This document shows positions 33,200 to 41,038 of a DNA stretch of 64,000 nucleotides, in pieces; within the stretch, counting starts at the first letter, position 1, and the number at the start of each line of letters is the position of its first letter. A program made the translations under genes and the position numbers. The notes under the pieces are model-generated. The model did no database searches, had not been told where the DNA came from, and worked only from the letters and a program-made list of their open reading frames with translations. This DNA is from an uncultured Reyranella sp. (GTDB taxonomy: Bacteria > Pseudomonadota > Alphaproteobacteria > Reyranellales > Reyranellaceae): the NCBI RefSeq assembly GCF_945957355.1, contig NZ_CAMFKM010000013.1, forward strand, positions 121,697-185,696, in the 5' to 3' direction.

Positions 33200-34810
33200 A
33201 TGATGAATCGGACCGGGTGGATTGGCGTAAGCTTCTCAATTGCTGTTACGGCGGCACTTGCTGCCACTCCGGTGGCGGCGCAGGCGATCAAGAAAGGCGG
33301 CACGCTCACCTACATGATTCCGGCCGATGCGCCGCCGAGCCTCGATGGACACAAGGAAAACACCTTCGCGACGTTGCACGCCACGGCGCCCTTCTACAGC
33401 ACCCTGATCGCGATCAATCCCGACAATCCCTCGTCGACGACGGATTTCGTGTGCGATCTCTGCACGGAGATGCCGAAGGCGATCGACGACGGCAAGACCT
33501 ACACGTTCAAGATCCGCAAGGGCGTCAAGTTCCACGACGGCACGCCGCTCACGGCCGCTGACGTTGCGAAGAGCTGGCAGTACATCGCGTTCCCGCCCAA
33601 GGGCGTTTCGAGCGCGCGGGAAGCCTATATGTCGATGGTCGACAAGATCGAGAACCCCGATCCCGAGACCGTGGTCTTCAGGTTGAAGTTCGCCACTTCG
33701 GCGTTCCTGCCCGCGCTCGCCGATCCTTTCGCCTACATCTACAAGAAGGACGTCCTGGAGAAGGAGCCCCACTGGTACGAGAAGAATGTCCTGGGATCGG
33801 GACCCTTCAAGTTCGCCGGATACGAGACCGGCCAGTCGATGAAGGGCGCGCGCAACCCGGACTATTACCACGAGGGCAAGCCCTATCTCGACGGCTTCAC
33901 GGCCATCTTCGCCGCCAAGCAGTCGGTTCGAGTCGACGCCATCCGGGCCGACCGCGCCGCGACGGAGTTCCGGGGCATGCCGCCGTCGGCGCGTGACGAG
34001 CTGGTGAAGGAGCTCGGCGACAAGATCACCGTCCAGACCAGCGACTGGAACTGCGTCAACCTGCTGACACCCAACCAGAAGAAGAAGCCGTTCGACGACG
34101 TGCGGGTGCGCCGCGCGCTGGCACTGGCAATCGATCCGTGGAAGGGCGCTCCGGCGCTGTCCAGGATCGCCACCGTCCATACCGTGGGCGGGCTGGTCTT
34201 CCCCGGCTCGCCGCTGGCGGCGAACAAGGAGGAGCTGCAGAAGATCGCGGGCTTCGGCCCCGACATCGAGAAGGCGCGCGCCGAGGCCCGGAAGCTCCTG
34301 AAGGAAGCCGGCGCCGAAGGGCTCAAGTTCGAGCTCATGAACCGCAACGTCGACCAGCCGTACAAGTTCGTCGCCACCTGGGCGATCGACGAATGGAGCA
34401 AGATCGGCCTCAAGGTGACGCAGCGCGTGCTGCCTACCGGGCCGTTCTACGAAGCGCTGCGCAGCGGCAATTTCGAGGTCACCGTCGAGTTCAACTGCCA
34501 GAACATGGTCAATCCGCTGCTCGATGTCGCCAAGGTCCTGCCGCGCTCGGTCTATCCCGAGAACTATGGCGGCTATGAGGATCCGAAGCTGGTCGAGCTG
34601 TATAACTCGATGCTCAAGGAAACGGATCCGGCGAAGCAGCGCGCCAAGATGCGCGATTTCGAGACCTATGCGCTCGATACCAAGGTCGTCACCATCATGA
34701 CCCCGTGGTGGAATCGCATCATCGCGCATCGTTCGTACATGAAGGGCTGGAAGATCAGCCCGAGCCACTATCTGAACCTTAACCTCGCGAACATCTGGCT
34801 CGACAAGTAG
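33200..34810 (+). CDS. ABC transporter substrate-binding protein (SBP family 5)
   Basis: 536 residues, secreted. The signal peptide is about 1-29 (ATPVAAQA cleavage), followed by a family-5 extracytoplasmic binding protein: GGTLTYMIPADAPPSLDGHKENTF, YTFKIRKGVKFHDGTPLTAADVAKSWQYI and VRRALALAIDPW. Such proteins capture oligopeptides, opines, glycosides or other solutes; the ligand here is unknown. An ATG doublet (33200/33203) follows gggaggcgac. It lies between the ATPase and permease genes. Confidence 0.93.
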   Translation: MMNRTGWIGVSFSIAVTAALAATPVAAQAIKKGGTLTYMIPADAPPSLDGHKENTFATLHATAPFYSTLIAINPDNPSSTTDFVCDLCTEMPKAIDDGKTYTFKIRKGVKFHDGTPLTAADVAKSWQYIAFPPKGVSSAREAYMSMVDKIENPDPETVVFRLKFATSAFLPALADPFAYIYKKDVLEKEPHWYEKNVLGSGPFKFAGYETGQSMKGARNPDYYHEGKPYLDGFTAIFAAKQSVRVDAIRADRAATEFRGMPPSARDELVKELGDKITVQTSDWNCVNLLTPNQKKKPFDDVRVRRALALAIDPWKGAPALSRIATVHTVGGLVFPGSPLAANKEELQKIAGFGPDIEKARAEARKLLKEAGAEGLKFELMNRNVDQPYKFVATWAIDEWSKIGLKVTQRVLPTGPFYEALRSGNFEVTVEFNCQNMVNPLLDVAKVLPRSVYPENYGGYEDPKLVELYNSMLKETDPAKQRAKMRDFETYALDTKVVTIMTPWWNRIIAHRSYMKGWKISPSHYLNLNLANIWLDK

Positions 34811-34841
34811 AACGGTCTGGATCGGGGAATCGGGCGCGCCG

Positions 34842-35810
34842 ATGTATCGCTACATCCTGAACCGTCTGTTGCTGGCCGTCCCGACGCTGATCGGGGCGGC
34901 CGCGCTGGTCTTCATCCTGATGCGCCTGATCCCGGGCGACATCTGTGTGGTTCGCCTGGGCTCCGGCAGTTCGATCAACCCGGCCGCCGTCGCCAACTGC
35001 CATGCCCAGCTCGGTCTCGACCGTTCGCTGTTGCTGCAGTTCGTCGACTTCATCGTCGGATTCGCAAGCGGCGATTTCGGAACGTCGATGTGGTCTGGCA
35101 AGCCGGTTTCGCAGGAGATCGCCACACGCATCCCCGTGTCGCTGGAGATCGCGATCCTGGCCACCGTGGTGGCGGTGCTGATCGCCATCCCGCTGGGCAC
35201 CATCTCAGCGCTTCATCAGAACAGCTGGCTCGACCATGTCGTGCGCACCGTGGCGATTGCCGGCATCGCCACGCCGTCGTTCTGGCTCGGCATCATGTCG
35301 ATCCTGATCGTGCTCGACGTTTCGCACCTGCTGTTCGGTGCGCCCTGGATGCCGCCGATCAACTTCGTGCCGTTCTGGGAGGATCCACTGCACAACCTGT
35401 CGATCGTGATCCTGCCGGCGCTGACCATCGGATACCGCTATTCGGCGGTAACCATGCGCATGACCCGTTCGGCCATGCTCGAGGTGCTGCGTGAGGACTA
35501 TATACGCACCGCCCGCGCCAAGGGTCTTCTGGAGCAGCTCATCGTCAATCGCCATGCGCTCAAGAACGCGATGCTGCCGGTGGTGACCCTGGTCGGCATC
35601 GAGTTCGCCTTCCTGATCGGCGGCCTCGTCGTGACGGAGCAGGTCTTCAACCTGAACGGCATTGGCCGGCTGTTCGTGCTCGCCGTCCAGAACCAGGACT
35701 ATACCCTCACCCAGGCACTGGTGATGCTGACGGTCGCCATCTTCGTGGTCACGAATCTTGTCGTCGATGTTCTTTATGCGTGGCTCGACCCTCGCATCCG
35801 CTTCGCGTGA
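34842..35810 (+). CDS. ABC transporter permease, DppB type
   Basis: 322 residues with about six membrane helices. The YRYILNRLLLAVPTLIGAAALVFILMRLIPGD start is characteristic of DppB/OppB. The EAA-type loop is in REDYIRTARAKGLLEQLIVNRHALKNAMLPVVTLVG, which contacts the ATPases. It is fourth gene of the importer operon and is followed 10 nt later by the second permease. Confidence 0.94.
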   Translation: MYRYILNRLLLAVPTLIGAAALVFILMRLIPGDICVVRLGSGSSINPAAVANCHAQLGLDRSLLLQFVDFIVGFASGDFGTSMWSGKPVSQEIATRIPVSLEIAILATVVAVLIAIPLGTISALHQNSWLDHVVRTVAIAGIATPSFWLGIMSILIVLDVSHLLFGAPWMPPINFVPFWEDPLHNLSIVILPALTIGYRYSAVTMRMTRSAMLEVLREDYIRTARAKGLLEQLIVNRHALKNAMLPVVTLVGIEFAFLIGGLVVTEQVFNLNGIGRLFVLAVQNQDYTLTQALVMLTVAIFVVTNLVVDVLYAWLDPRIRFA

Positions 35811-35820
35811 GGAGAGATCT

Positions 35821-36705
35821 GTGGCAGTCATAACCACCGAGGCTCCTGACGAGATCCACCGTTCGTGGCGCACGGCTGCGCTGGGCTTCTGCCGGCGCCA
35901 GCCGCTCGGCACCTTCGGCCTGACGATCGTGATCGTCACCGCCTTCGCAGGCCTGTCGGCGGAGTGGATCGCGCCCTACAACCCGACCGCCAACGATTTC
36001 GAGGCCATGACCGAGGCGCCGAGCTGGGCGCACTGGCTGGGCACCGACCAGTTCGGCCGGGACTTGCTGTCGCGAATCATCTACGGGGCGCGCACGGCGC
36101 TCATCATCGGCTTCATCTCGGCTTTCGTCGGCGGCTTCGCGGGCCTGGTGCTGGGCGTCGGCAGCGCCTATTTCGGCGGCAAGATCGACCTGATCCTGCA
36201 ACGCGTGATGGACATCCTGATGGCGTTCCCGCTGATCATCATGGCGCTCGCCGTGGTCGCGATCTTCGGCACCGGCGTGCAGAACGTCATCGCCGCCATC
36301 ACCGTGCCCCTGATACCGCGTTGCGCCCGCGTGGTCAGGTCAAGTGCGCTCTCGATCCGTGAAGTGCCGTACATCGATGCCGCACGAACCTGCGGATTCA
36401 GTCACAGCCGCATCATCCTGCGTCACATGATGCCGAACGTGGTGGCGCCGTTCCTGATCATGCTGACGGCCTTCGTGGGCCAGGCGATCCTGGCCGAGGC
36501 GTCGCTGTCCTATCTCGGCCTGGGCGTGCAGGAACCGACGCCGGCCTGGGGGCTGATGCTGCAGGGTGGAGCGGAGGAGTATGCCTCCACGGCGCCCTGG
36601 ATCGCGATCTTTCCCGGGCTCGCGATCGCGCTCACCGTGTTCGGCTTCAGCCTGTTCGGCGACGCGCTGCGCGACGCCATCGATCCGAAGCTGCGGGAGC
36701 GCTGA
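35821..36705 (+). CDS. ABC transporter permease, DppC type
   Basis: 294 residues with about six helices. It has the N-terminal OppC region (RRQPLGTFGLTIVIVTAFAGLSAEWIAPYNP), GTDQFGRDLLSRIIYGARTAL, and the EAA loop REVPYIDAARTCGFSHSRIILRHMMPNVVAPFL. The GTG at 35821 is preceded by aggagag; upstream in-frame codons overlap the first permease. It is last gene of the operon; only 8 bp separate it from the convergent epoxide hydrolase. Confidence 0.93.
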   Translation: MAVITTEAPDEIHRSWRTAALGFCRRQPLGTFGLTIVIVTAFAGLSAEWIAPYNPTANDFEAMTEAPSWAHWLGTDQFGRDLLSRIIYGARTALIIGFISAFVGGFAGLVLGVGSAYFGGKIDLILQRVMDILMAFPLIIMALAVVAIFGTGVQNVIAAITVPLIPRCARVVRSSALSIREVPYIDAARTCGFSHSRIILRHMMPNVVAPFLIMLTAFVGQAILAEASLSYLGLGVQEPTPAWGLMLQGGAEEYASTAPWIAIFPGLAIALTVFGFSLFGDALRDAIDPKLRER

Positions 36706-36713
36706 GGCTTCCC

Positions 36714-37949
36714 TCAGTCGTTCGCGGCGCCGTAGCGCAGAGGGCGGAAGAAGTCCCTGATATCCTCGACCAGCAGGTCCGGCTCCTCGAGCGCCGCGAA
36801 GTGGCCGCCGCTCGGCATGATCGTGTGGCGGCGGAGATTGAACGCACGCTCGATCCATTCCTTTGGCGGCGCAGGCGCGATGTCGGCGGGGAAGGCGGCG
36901 AAGCCGGTCGGCGTCTCCACCTTCGCTCCCTTGGGCAGCGCGCGCGGCTTCTGCTCGGTGACACCGCGATAGAGCCAGGTCGAGGTGCCAGCCGTGCCCG
37001 TCAGCCAGTAGACCATGACGTTGTCGAGCAGCGTGTCCATCGAGAAGCGCTTGAGCGGATCGCCGCCGCAATCGCTCCACGCCTGGAACTTCTCGACGAT
37101 CCAGGCGGCCAGCCCGACCGGCGAATCGGCAAGCGCCACGCCCAACGTCTGCGGCCGCGTCGCCTGGATGCGCTGGTAGGCGGTCTTGTCGTCGAGCGCG
37201 CCGCCCATCTTCGCAAGCCAGGCCTGTTCGTCGGCGCTCAGGGTGGCCGTCGCGAGATCGAGGCCTGGCCGCAGCCCCATCATATTGAGATGGACGCCGA
37301 GGACGCCGGCCTCGTCCTTCATCGGGTGGTCGAAGGCGAGCCAGGACGAGACGACGGCGCCCCAGTCGCCACCCTGCACGCCGTAGGGGCGGCCATAGTT
37401 GAGCTTCCCGGTGACGAGCTCGTGCCACAGGCCCGCAATGGCGCGCGGACCGATCGGCCCGGGCGTGCCGTCCGCGCGGATCGGCGGGCCGGAGAAGCCA
37501 TAGCCCGGCAGTGACGGCACGATCACGTCGAAGGCGTCGAGCGGATCGCCGCCATGCTCCTCGGGATGGGCGAGGACGTCGATGATGTGCAGGAACTCGA
37601 CGATCGATCCCGGCCAACCATGCGTCAGCACGAGCGGCAATGGCCGCGGCGCGTCCTCGACCTCGGTGCCGGGTTCGCGGATGAAGTGGATCCGCTGCGG
37701 GCCGATATCGACGAGATAGTTGGGCCACTGGTTGATGGCCTCCTGGCAGCGCTGCCAGTCGTAGCCGTGGCGCCAGTAGTCGACCAGCTCGGCCAGGAAA
37801 ACGGGATCGGTGCCCGAGGCCCAGGAGCCGTTGTCGGCGATGGCGGTCGGCGGCCGCCAGCGGCGCAGGCGTTCGTCGAGATCGATCAGCGCCCGCTCGG
37901 GAATGTCGACCTTGAAGGGCTCGGGAGTTTCGTAGCGCGCGTCGGCCAT
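36714..37949 (-). CDS. epoxide hydrolase family protein
   Basis: 411 residues, alpha/beta-hydrolase fold with an N-terminal EHN (epoxide hydrolase N) region (about 8-120). The oxyanion motif HGWPGS is at 110-115. The nucleophile Asp195 is in GGDWG, and the late GGHFAALEEPD holds the catalytic His. It is the microsomal-type (juvenile-hormone/EPHX1-like) layout common in soil bacteria. The natural substrate is unknown. It is 22 nt downstream of the tyrosine phosphatase gene on the same strand. Confidence 0.92.
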   Translation of the reverse strand: MADARYETPEPFKVDIPERALIDLDERLRRWRPPTAIADNGSWASGTDPVFLAELVDYWRHGYDWQRCQEAINQWPNYLVDIGPQRIHFIREPGTEVEDAPRPLPLVLTHGWPGSIVEFLHIIDVLAHPEEHGGDPLDAFDVIVPSLPGYGFSGPPIRADGTPGPIGPRAIAGLWHELVTGKLNYGRPYGVQGGDWGAVVSSWLAFDHPMKDEAGVLGVHLNMMGLRPGLDLATATLSADEQAWLAKMGGALDDKTAYQRIQATRPQTLGVALADSPVGLAAWIVEKFQAWSDCGGDPLKRFSMDTLLDNVMVYWLTGTAGTSTWLYRGVTEQKPRALPKGAKVETPTGFAAFPADIAPAPPKEWIERAFNLRRHTIMPSGGHFAALEEPDLLVEDIRDFFRPLRYGAAND

Positions 37950-37971
37950 GCCGACAGGCGTAGCGCGGAAC

Positions 37972-38727
37972 TCACCCCTCCAGCAAATCCGCCTTCAGCC
38001 GTTCGCGTGCCGCGGCATCGATCCCGAGCGCCTTCTCGGCGAAGTCTTCCGGCGAGCCGAAGTCGCCGCGGACGACGTCGAAGGCGGCTTCGAGATAGGG
38101 CGTGCGGGCCTCGATGATGGCGGCACGGGTGTCGATGTCGAGCTCGGGATAGCGGCCGATATGGCCGGTCCAGAGTTCGTTGGTTCGGAGATAGTCCTCC
38201 AGCACCGTCTCCCACGGCACGCCCAGCAGGGTGAGCAACAGGGCGGAGGCGAAGCCGGTGCGGTCCTTGCCGGCGGTGCAGTGGAACACCAGCGGGCGAT
38301 GTTCGCCGTCGCTCAGGGTAGAGAACAAGGTCCGGAAGCCCGGCGCGCAGCGGCGCGGATAGTCGCGATAATGGTCGGTGAGGAACCCCATCATGATGTG
38401 CGGGTTGGCCGTGCCGTCGGCCACCGCGCCGCGGATCTTGTCGCCGACGCCGGGTTCGATGTGGGCGCCGACGATGCGGCAGGCGAGGCCGTCGATCAGG
38501 TGCGGCGTCTCGGCCGCTTCGCTCACGCCGCGCAGGTCGACGATGGTACGGACGCCGAGACGCCCGAGGGCGCCGCGGTCCTCGTCGGTCAGGCCGCCGA
38601 GATGGGCGGAACGGAATACCGCGTTGCGTCGCACGGTGCGGCCGTCCTCGGTCGTGTAGCCGCCGAGGTCGCGGAAGTTGGAGCCGCCCTGAAGGGTCAG
38701 GACGAAGGGGAGGCTGGTGTCGGGCAT
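37972..38727 (-). CDS. tyrosine-protein phosphatase (Y_phosphatase3 type)
   Basis: 251 residues with the PTP signature HCTAGKDRTG at 149-158; nucleophile Cys150, Arg156 binding phosphate. NFRDLGGYTTEDGRTVRRNAVFRSAHLGGLTDEDRGALGRLGVRTIVDLR at the start is typical of the MptpB-like/Y_phosphatase3 family, which can act on phosphotyrosine or phosphoinositides. It is cytoplasmic or exported by an unknown route; no signal is seen. It starts 47 bp after the TonB-dependent receptor, so the two may share a transcript. Confidence 0.9.
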   Translation of the reverse strand: MPDTSLPFVLTLQGGSNFRDLGGYTTEDGRTVRRNAVFRSAHLGGLTDEDRGALGRLGVRTIVDLRGVSEAAETPHLIDGLACRIVGAHIEPGVGDKIRGAVADGTANPHIMMGFLTDHYRDYPRRCAPGFRTLFSTLSDGEHRPLVFHCTAGKDRTGFASALLLTLLGVPWETVLEDYLRTNELWTGHIGRYPELDIDTRAAIIEARTPYLEAAFDVVRGDFGSPEDFAEKALGIDAAARERLKADLLEG

Positions 38728-38774
38728 GATGTTTTCTACCACGCCCGGCCTTCCCGCATCATGTCGTTTGCGCG

Positions 38775-40928
38775 TCAGAATTTTTGCGCGAGCGTCACGA
38801 AGAAGGCCCGGCGCATTCCGTACTGCGGGGCGCCGACACCGACGCCCTCGCCGGTGCGCAGTTGGTAGACACCGTCCGTGACGTTGATCGCGTCGAGGCG
38901 GATCTGCGTTCCCTTGCTGCCATTGATCGGCACCTTCTGCGTCACCGAGAGGTTCAGCGTGGCATAGGCCGGCAGCGAGGTGTCGTTGGGCGTGATGATG
39001 CTGGTGCGCAGGCCGCTGCCGAACAGCATGTCCGCCGACACGCGGGTCGCGTGGTCGCTGCCCTGGTTGAAGACATAGGCGGCGCCCGCCGAACCGGTCC
39101 AACCCTGGTCGTGGTCGGCGGCGATCCAGTAGCTGCCGATATAGGCGAGGTCCTCGGGCGAGAAATTGTACTGGGCCGAGTTGATCCGCGTGGCGCTGAC
39201 CTTGGACCAGGCGAGGTTGCCGTACACCGACCACGGGCCCTGGTCGTAGTTGGCGTAGAGTTCGAAGCCCTTCACCTGGGCATTGGCATAGTTGAAGGAC
39301 GCCAGCTGGATCGGGGCGCCGAACTGGCCCTTGTCGAGATAGTTCTCCGCGAACTTGTAGTAGCCGGCGAAGCCGATGGTCAGGCCGTCGACCGGCTTCA
39401 CGGTGAGGCCGACGTCGAAATAGTCGGACCGCTCCGCCCGCACCGGATCGTTGGTGAAATTGTCGGGCACGGCCGTCGTGCCCATCCGGGCGGCGAGCGA
39501 GCCGAAGCCGACCTGGTTGAGCGGCGCCGGTACGAAATAGCGCGAGTAGCCGGCCCGTAGGCTGATCTCCGGCGTCGGTTCCCAGACCACGTTGATGCGC
39601 GGGCTGACCTGGTTCTCCGCAAGCTGGCCTGAGATGGCGTCGAAGCGGGCGCCGAAGTTCACCGTGACGGTCGGAGTGACCTTCCATTCGTCCTGCAGGT
39701 AGACGCTGTAGGTCCAGCCGACGAGCGTGGAGCCGTCGCTGAATCCAACCGGACTGTCGCCGGGAATGAGAGCCGTCGGATCGGCCGGATCGGGGACGAG
39801 GCCCAGCGCATTGTTCTGGCTGTAGCTCGAGACCTGTTCGCGCTGGACGAGGAAGCCGCCGCGCAACGTGTGGGTGGACGCGATCTTCCAGCTAGCATCG
39901 CCCTGCACGCCGAACGCCACGCTCGACCGCTGCGACCAGGGGGCGATGCCGTTGTAGAGCAGGTCGCCCAGCGCATCCGGCTGATAGGAGAGCTTCGAGT
40001 AGCGTCCGAAGCCCGAGAGCTGCATGTTGAAGTTCTGGTAGCTCTTCTGCACCGAGGCGATGCCGAAGTATGTGTCCTCCCACTGGCGCTGGTCGAGCAC
40101 CGCGCTGTTCCAGCTGGAGATCCCGTTGACCGTGAAACCCGGAACCTCTCCCGGCACGTTGGGGATCTGGTAGCGCGCACTGGCGCCGCCCGCGATGAAG
40201 CTCAGGCGGGTGTTCTCGTCGGTCACCGCGCTGAGCTTCGTCAGCGCGTACCATTGCGCGGTGGCGTCGTGCAGCGGGGCGGTGCTGGCCGTCGGATTCT
40301 CGATGCCGATATTGTTGCTGATATACTGGCCCACCGCGAAATAGTCGAAGTTGCCGGACCGCCCGCCATATTCCAGCGCCGGCTGGACCCAGTTGTTGGA
40401 GCCCACCATCGCCGAGGCCTCGCCGCCGGGATTGGTCGTGCCGGACTTCACCGTGATGTCGACCACGCCGGCGGTGCGCAGCCCGTACTGGGCGGGCAGG
40501 GCGCCGGTGATCAGCGAGAGCTGGTCGGCGAAGCGCGGCGAAAGGATGCTGCTGAACAGCGCCAGGCCTTCGGGCAACTGCACGCCGTCCAGGCGATACT
40601 GGAGACTGCCATGGTCGCCGCGCACATGGATCTGGCCGAAACCGTCCTGCACGACGCCGGGGGCGCGCAGCAGGACCTGGTTGAGCGTGGCGTTCTCGCC
40701 CAGCGGCGTGTTGCTGATCGCCGTCTTGCTGAAATCGTAGCGCGTGGCACCCAGGCTCGGCTGGATCTCGCTGCGCTCGCGGTCGAGACGCTTGCCGACC
40801 ACCTCGATCGCCAGCCCGTCGGAGGGTGCCTGCGAGGGCTGGGCCTCGGGCGGAGTCTGCGCCAGTACCGGGTGGGCCGCGGAAAGACCTGCCGCGAGGG
40901 CCAATGCCGATACGCCGATCCGCTGCAT
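38775..40928 (-). CDS. TonB-dependent outer-membrane receptor, probably metal-linked
   Basis: 717 residues. The signal peptide is about 1-23 (HPVLA|Q), and a TonB-box-like IEVVGKR is at about 41-47. The plug domain (about 60-165) has PGVVQDGFGQIHVRGDHGSLQYRLDGVQLPEG. A 22-strand-type barrel ends in the aromatic FVTLAQKF. It imports a scarce ligand across the outer membrane with TonB-ExbBD energy. aaggag precedes the ATG. Its promoter overlaps a Zur-box-like palindrome, which suggests zinc or a zincophore as ligand; the protein itself has no obvious His-rich loop, so this rests on the site. TonB/ExbBD are not in this window. Confidence 0.92.
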   Translation of the reverse strand: MQRIGVSALALAAGLSAAHPVLAQTPPEAQPSQAPSDGLAIEVVGKRLDRERSEIQPSLGATRYDFSKTAISNTPLGENATLNQVLLRAPGVVQDGFGQIHVRGDHGSLQYRLDGVQLPEGLALFSSILSPRFADQLSLITGALPAQYGLRTAGVVDITVKSGTTNPGGEASAMVGSNNWVQPALEYGGRSGNFDYFAVGQYISNNIGIENPTASTAPLHDATAQWYALTKLSAVTDENTRLSFIAGGASARYQIPNVPGEVPGFTVNGISSWNSAVLDQRQWEDTYFGIASVQKSYQNFNMQLSGFGRYSKLSYQPDALGDLLYNGIAPWSQRSSVAFGVQGDASWKIASTHTLRGGFLVQREQVSSYSQNNALGLVPDPADPTALIPGDSPVGFSDGSTLVGWTYSVYLQDEWKVTPTVTVNFGARFDAISGQLAENQVSPRINVVWEPTPEISLRAGYSRYFVPAPLNQVGFGSLAARMGTTAVPDNFTNDPVRAERSDYFDVGLTVKPVDGLTIGFAGYYKFAENYLDKGQFGAPIQLASFNYANAQVKGFELYANYDQGPWSVYGNLAWSKVSATRINSAQYNFSPEDLAYIGSYWIAADHDQGWTGSAGAAYVFNQGSDHATRVSADMLFGSGLRTSIITPNDTSLPAYATLNLSVTQKVPINGSKGTQIRLDAINVTDGVYQLRTGEGVGVGAPQYGMRRAFFVTLAQKF

Positions 40929-40970
40929 CCGGAACTCCTTCGATTACGCTGAAAATGTTATACTGTTTCT

Positions 40971-40985
40971 TGTTATAATATAACA
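40971..40985. promoter_or_regulatory. Zur-box-like palindrome
   Basis: tgttata-a-tataaca is a perfect 7-bp inverted repeat with a one-base centre. It matches the core of described proteobacterial Zur operators (TGTTATA-N-TATAACA). Another direct half-site tgttata begins at 40956, 15 bp away. The palindrome covers the predicted -10 of the TonB receptor promoter, and also reads as an extended -10 (TGTTATAAT) toward the divergent membrane-protein gene. That position is ideal for repression. Confidence 0.7.
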
Positions 40986-40999
40986 TCAATAAGCGTCAA
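40972..40999 (-). promoter_or_regulatory. predicted promoter of the TonB receptor
   Basis: On the minus strand: TTGACG (40999-40994), 16-nt spacer, TATAAC (40977-40972). It would start RNA about 40965, roughly 37 nt before the ATG. Its -10 lies inside the Zur-like palindrome. Confidence 0.6.
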
Positions 41000-41038
41000 T
41001 CGATATGCTTCCCTGGGCAGGCGGTGTATTCAGGCTGC

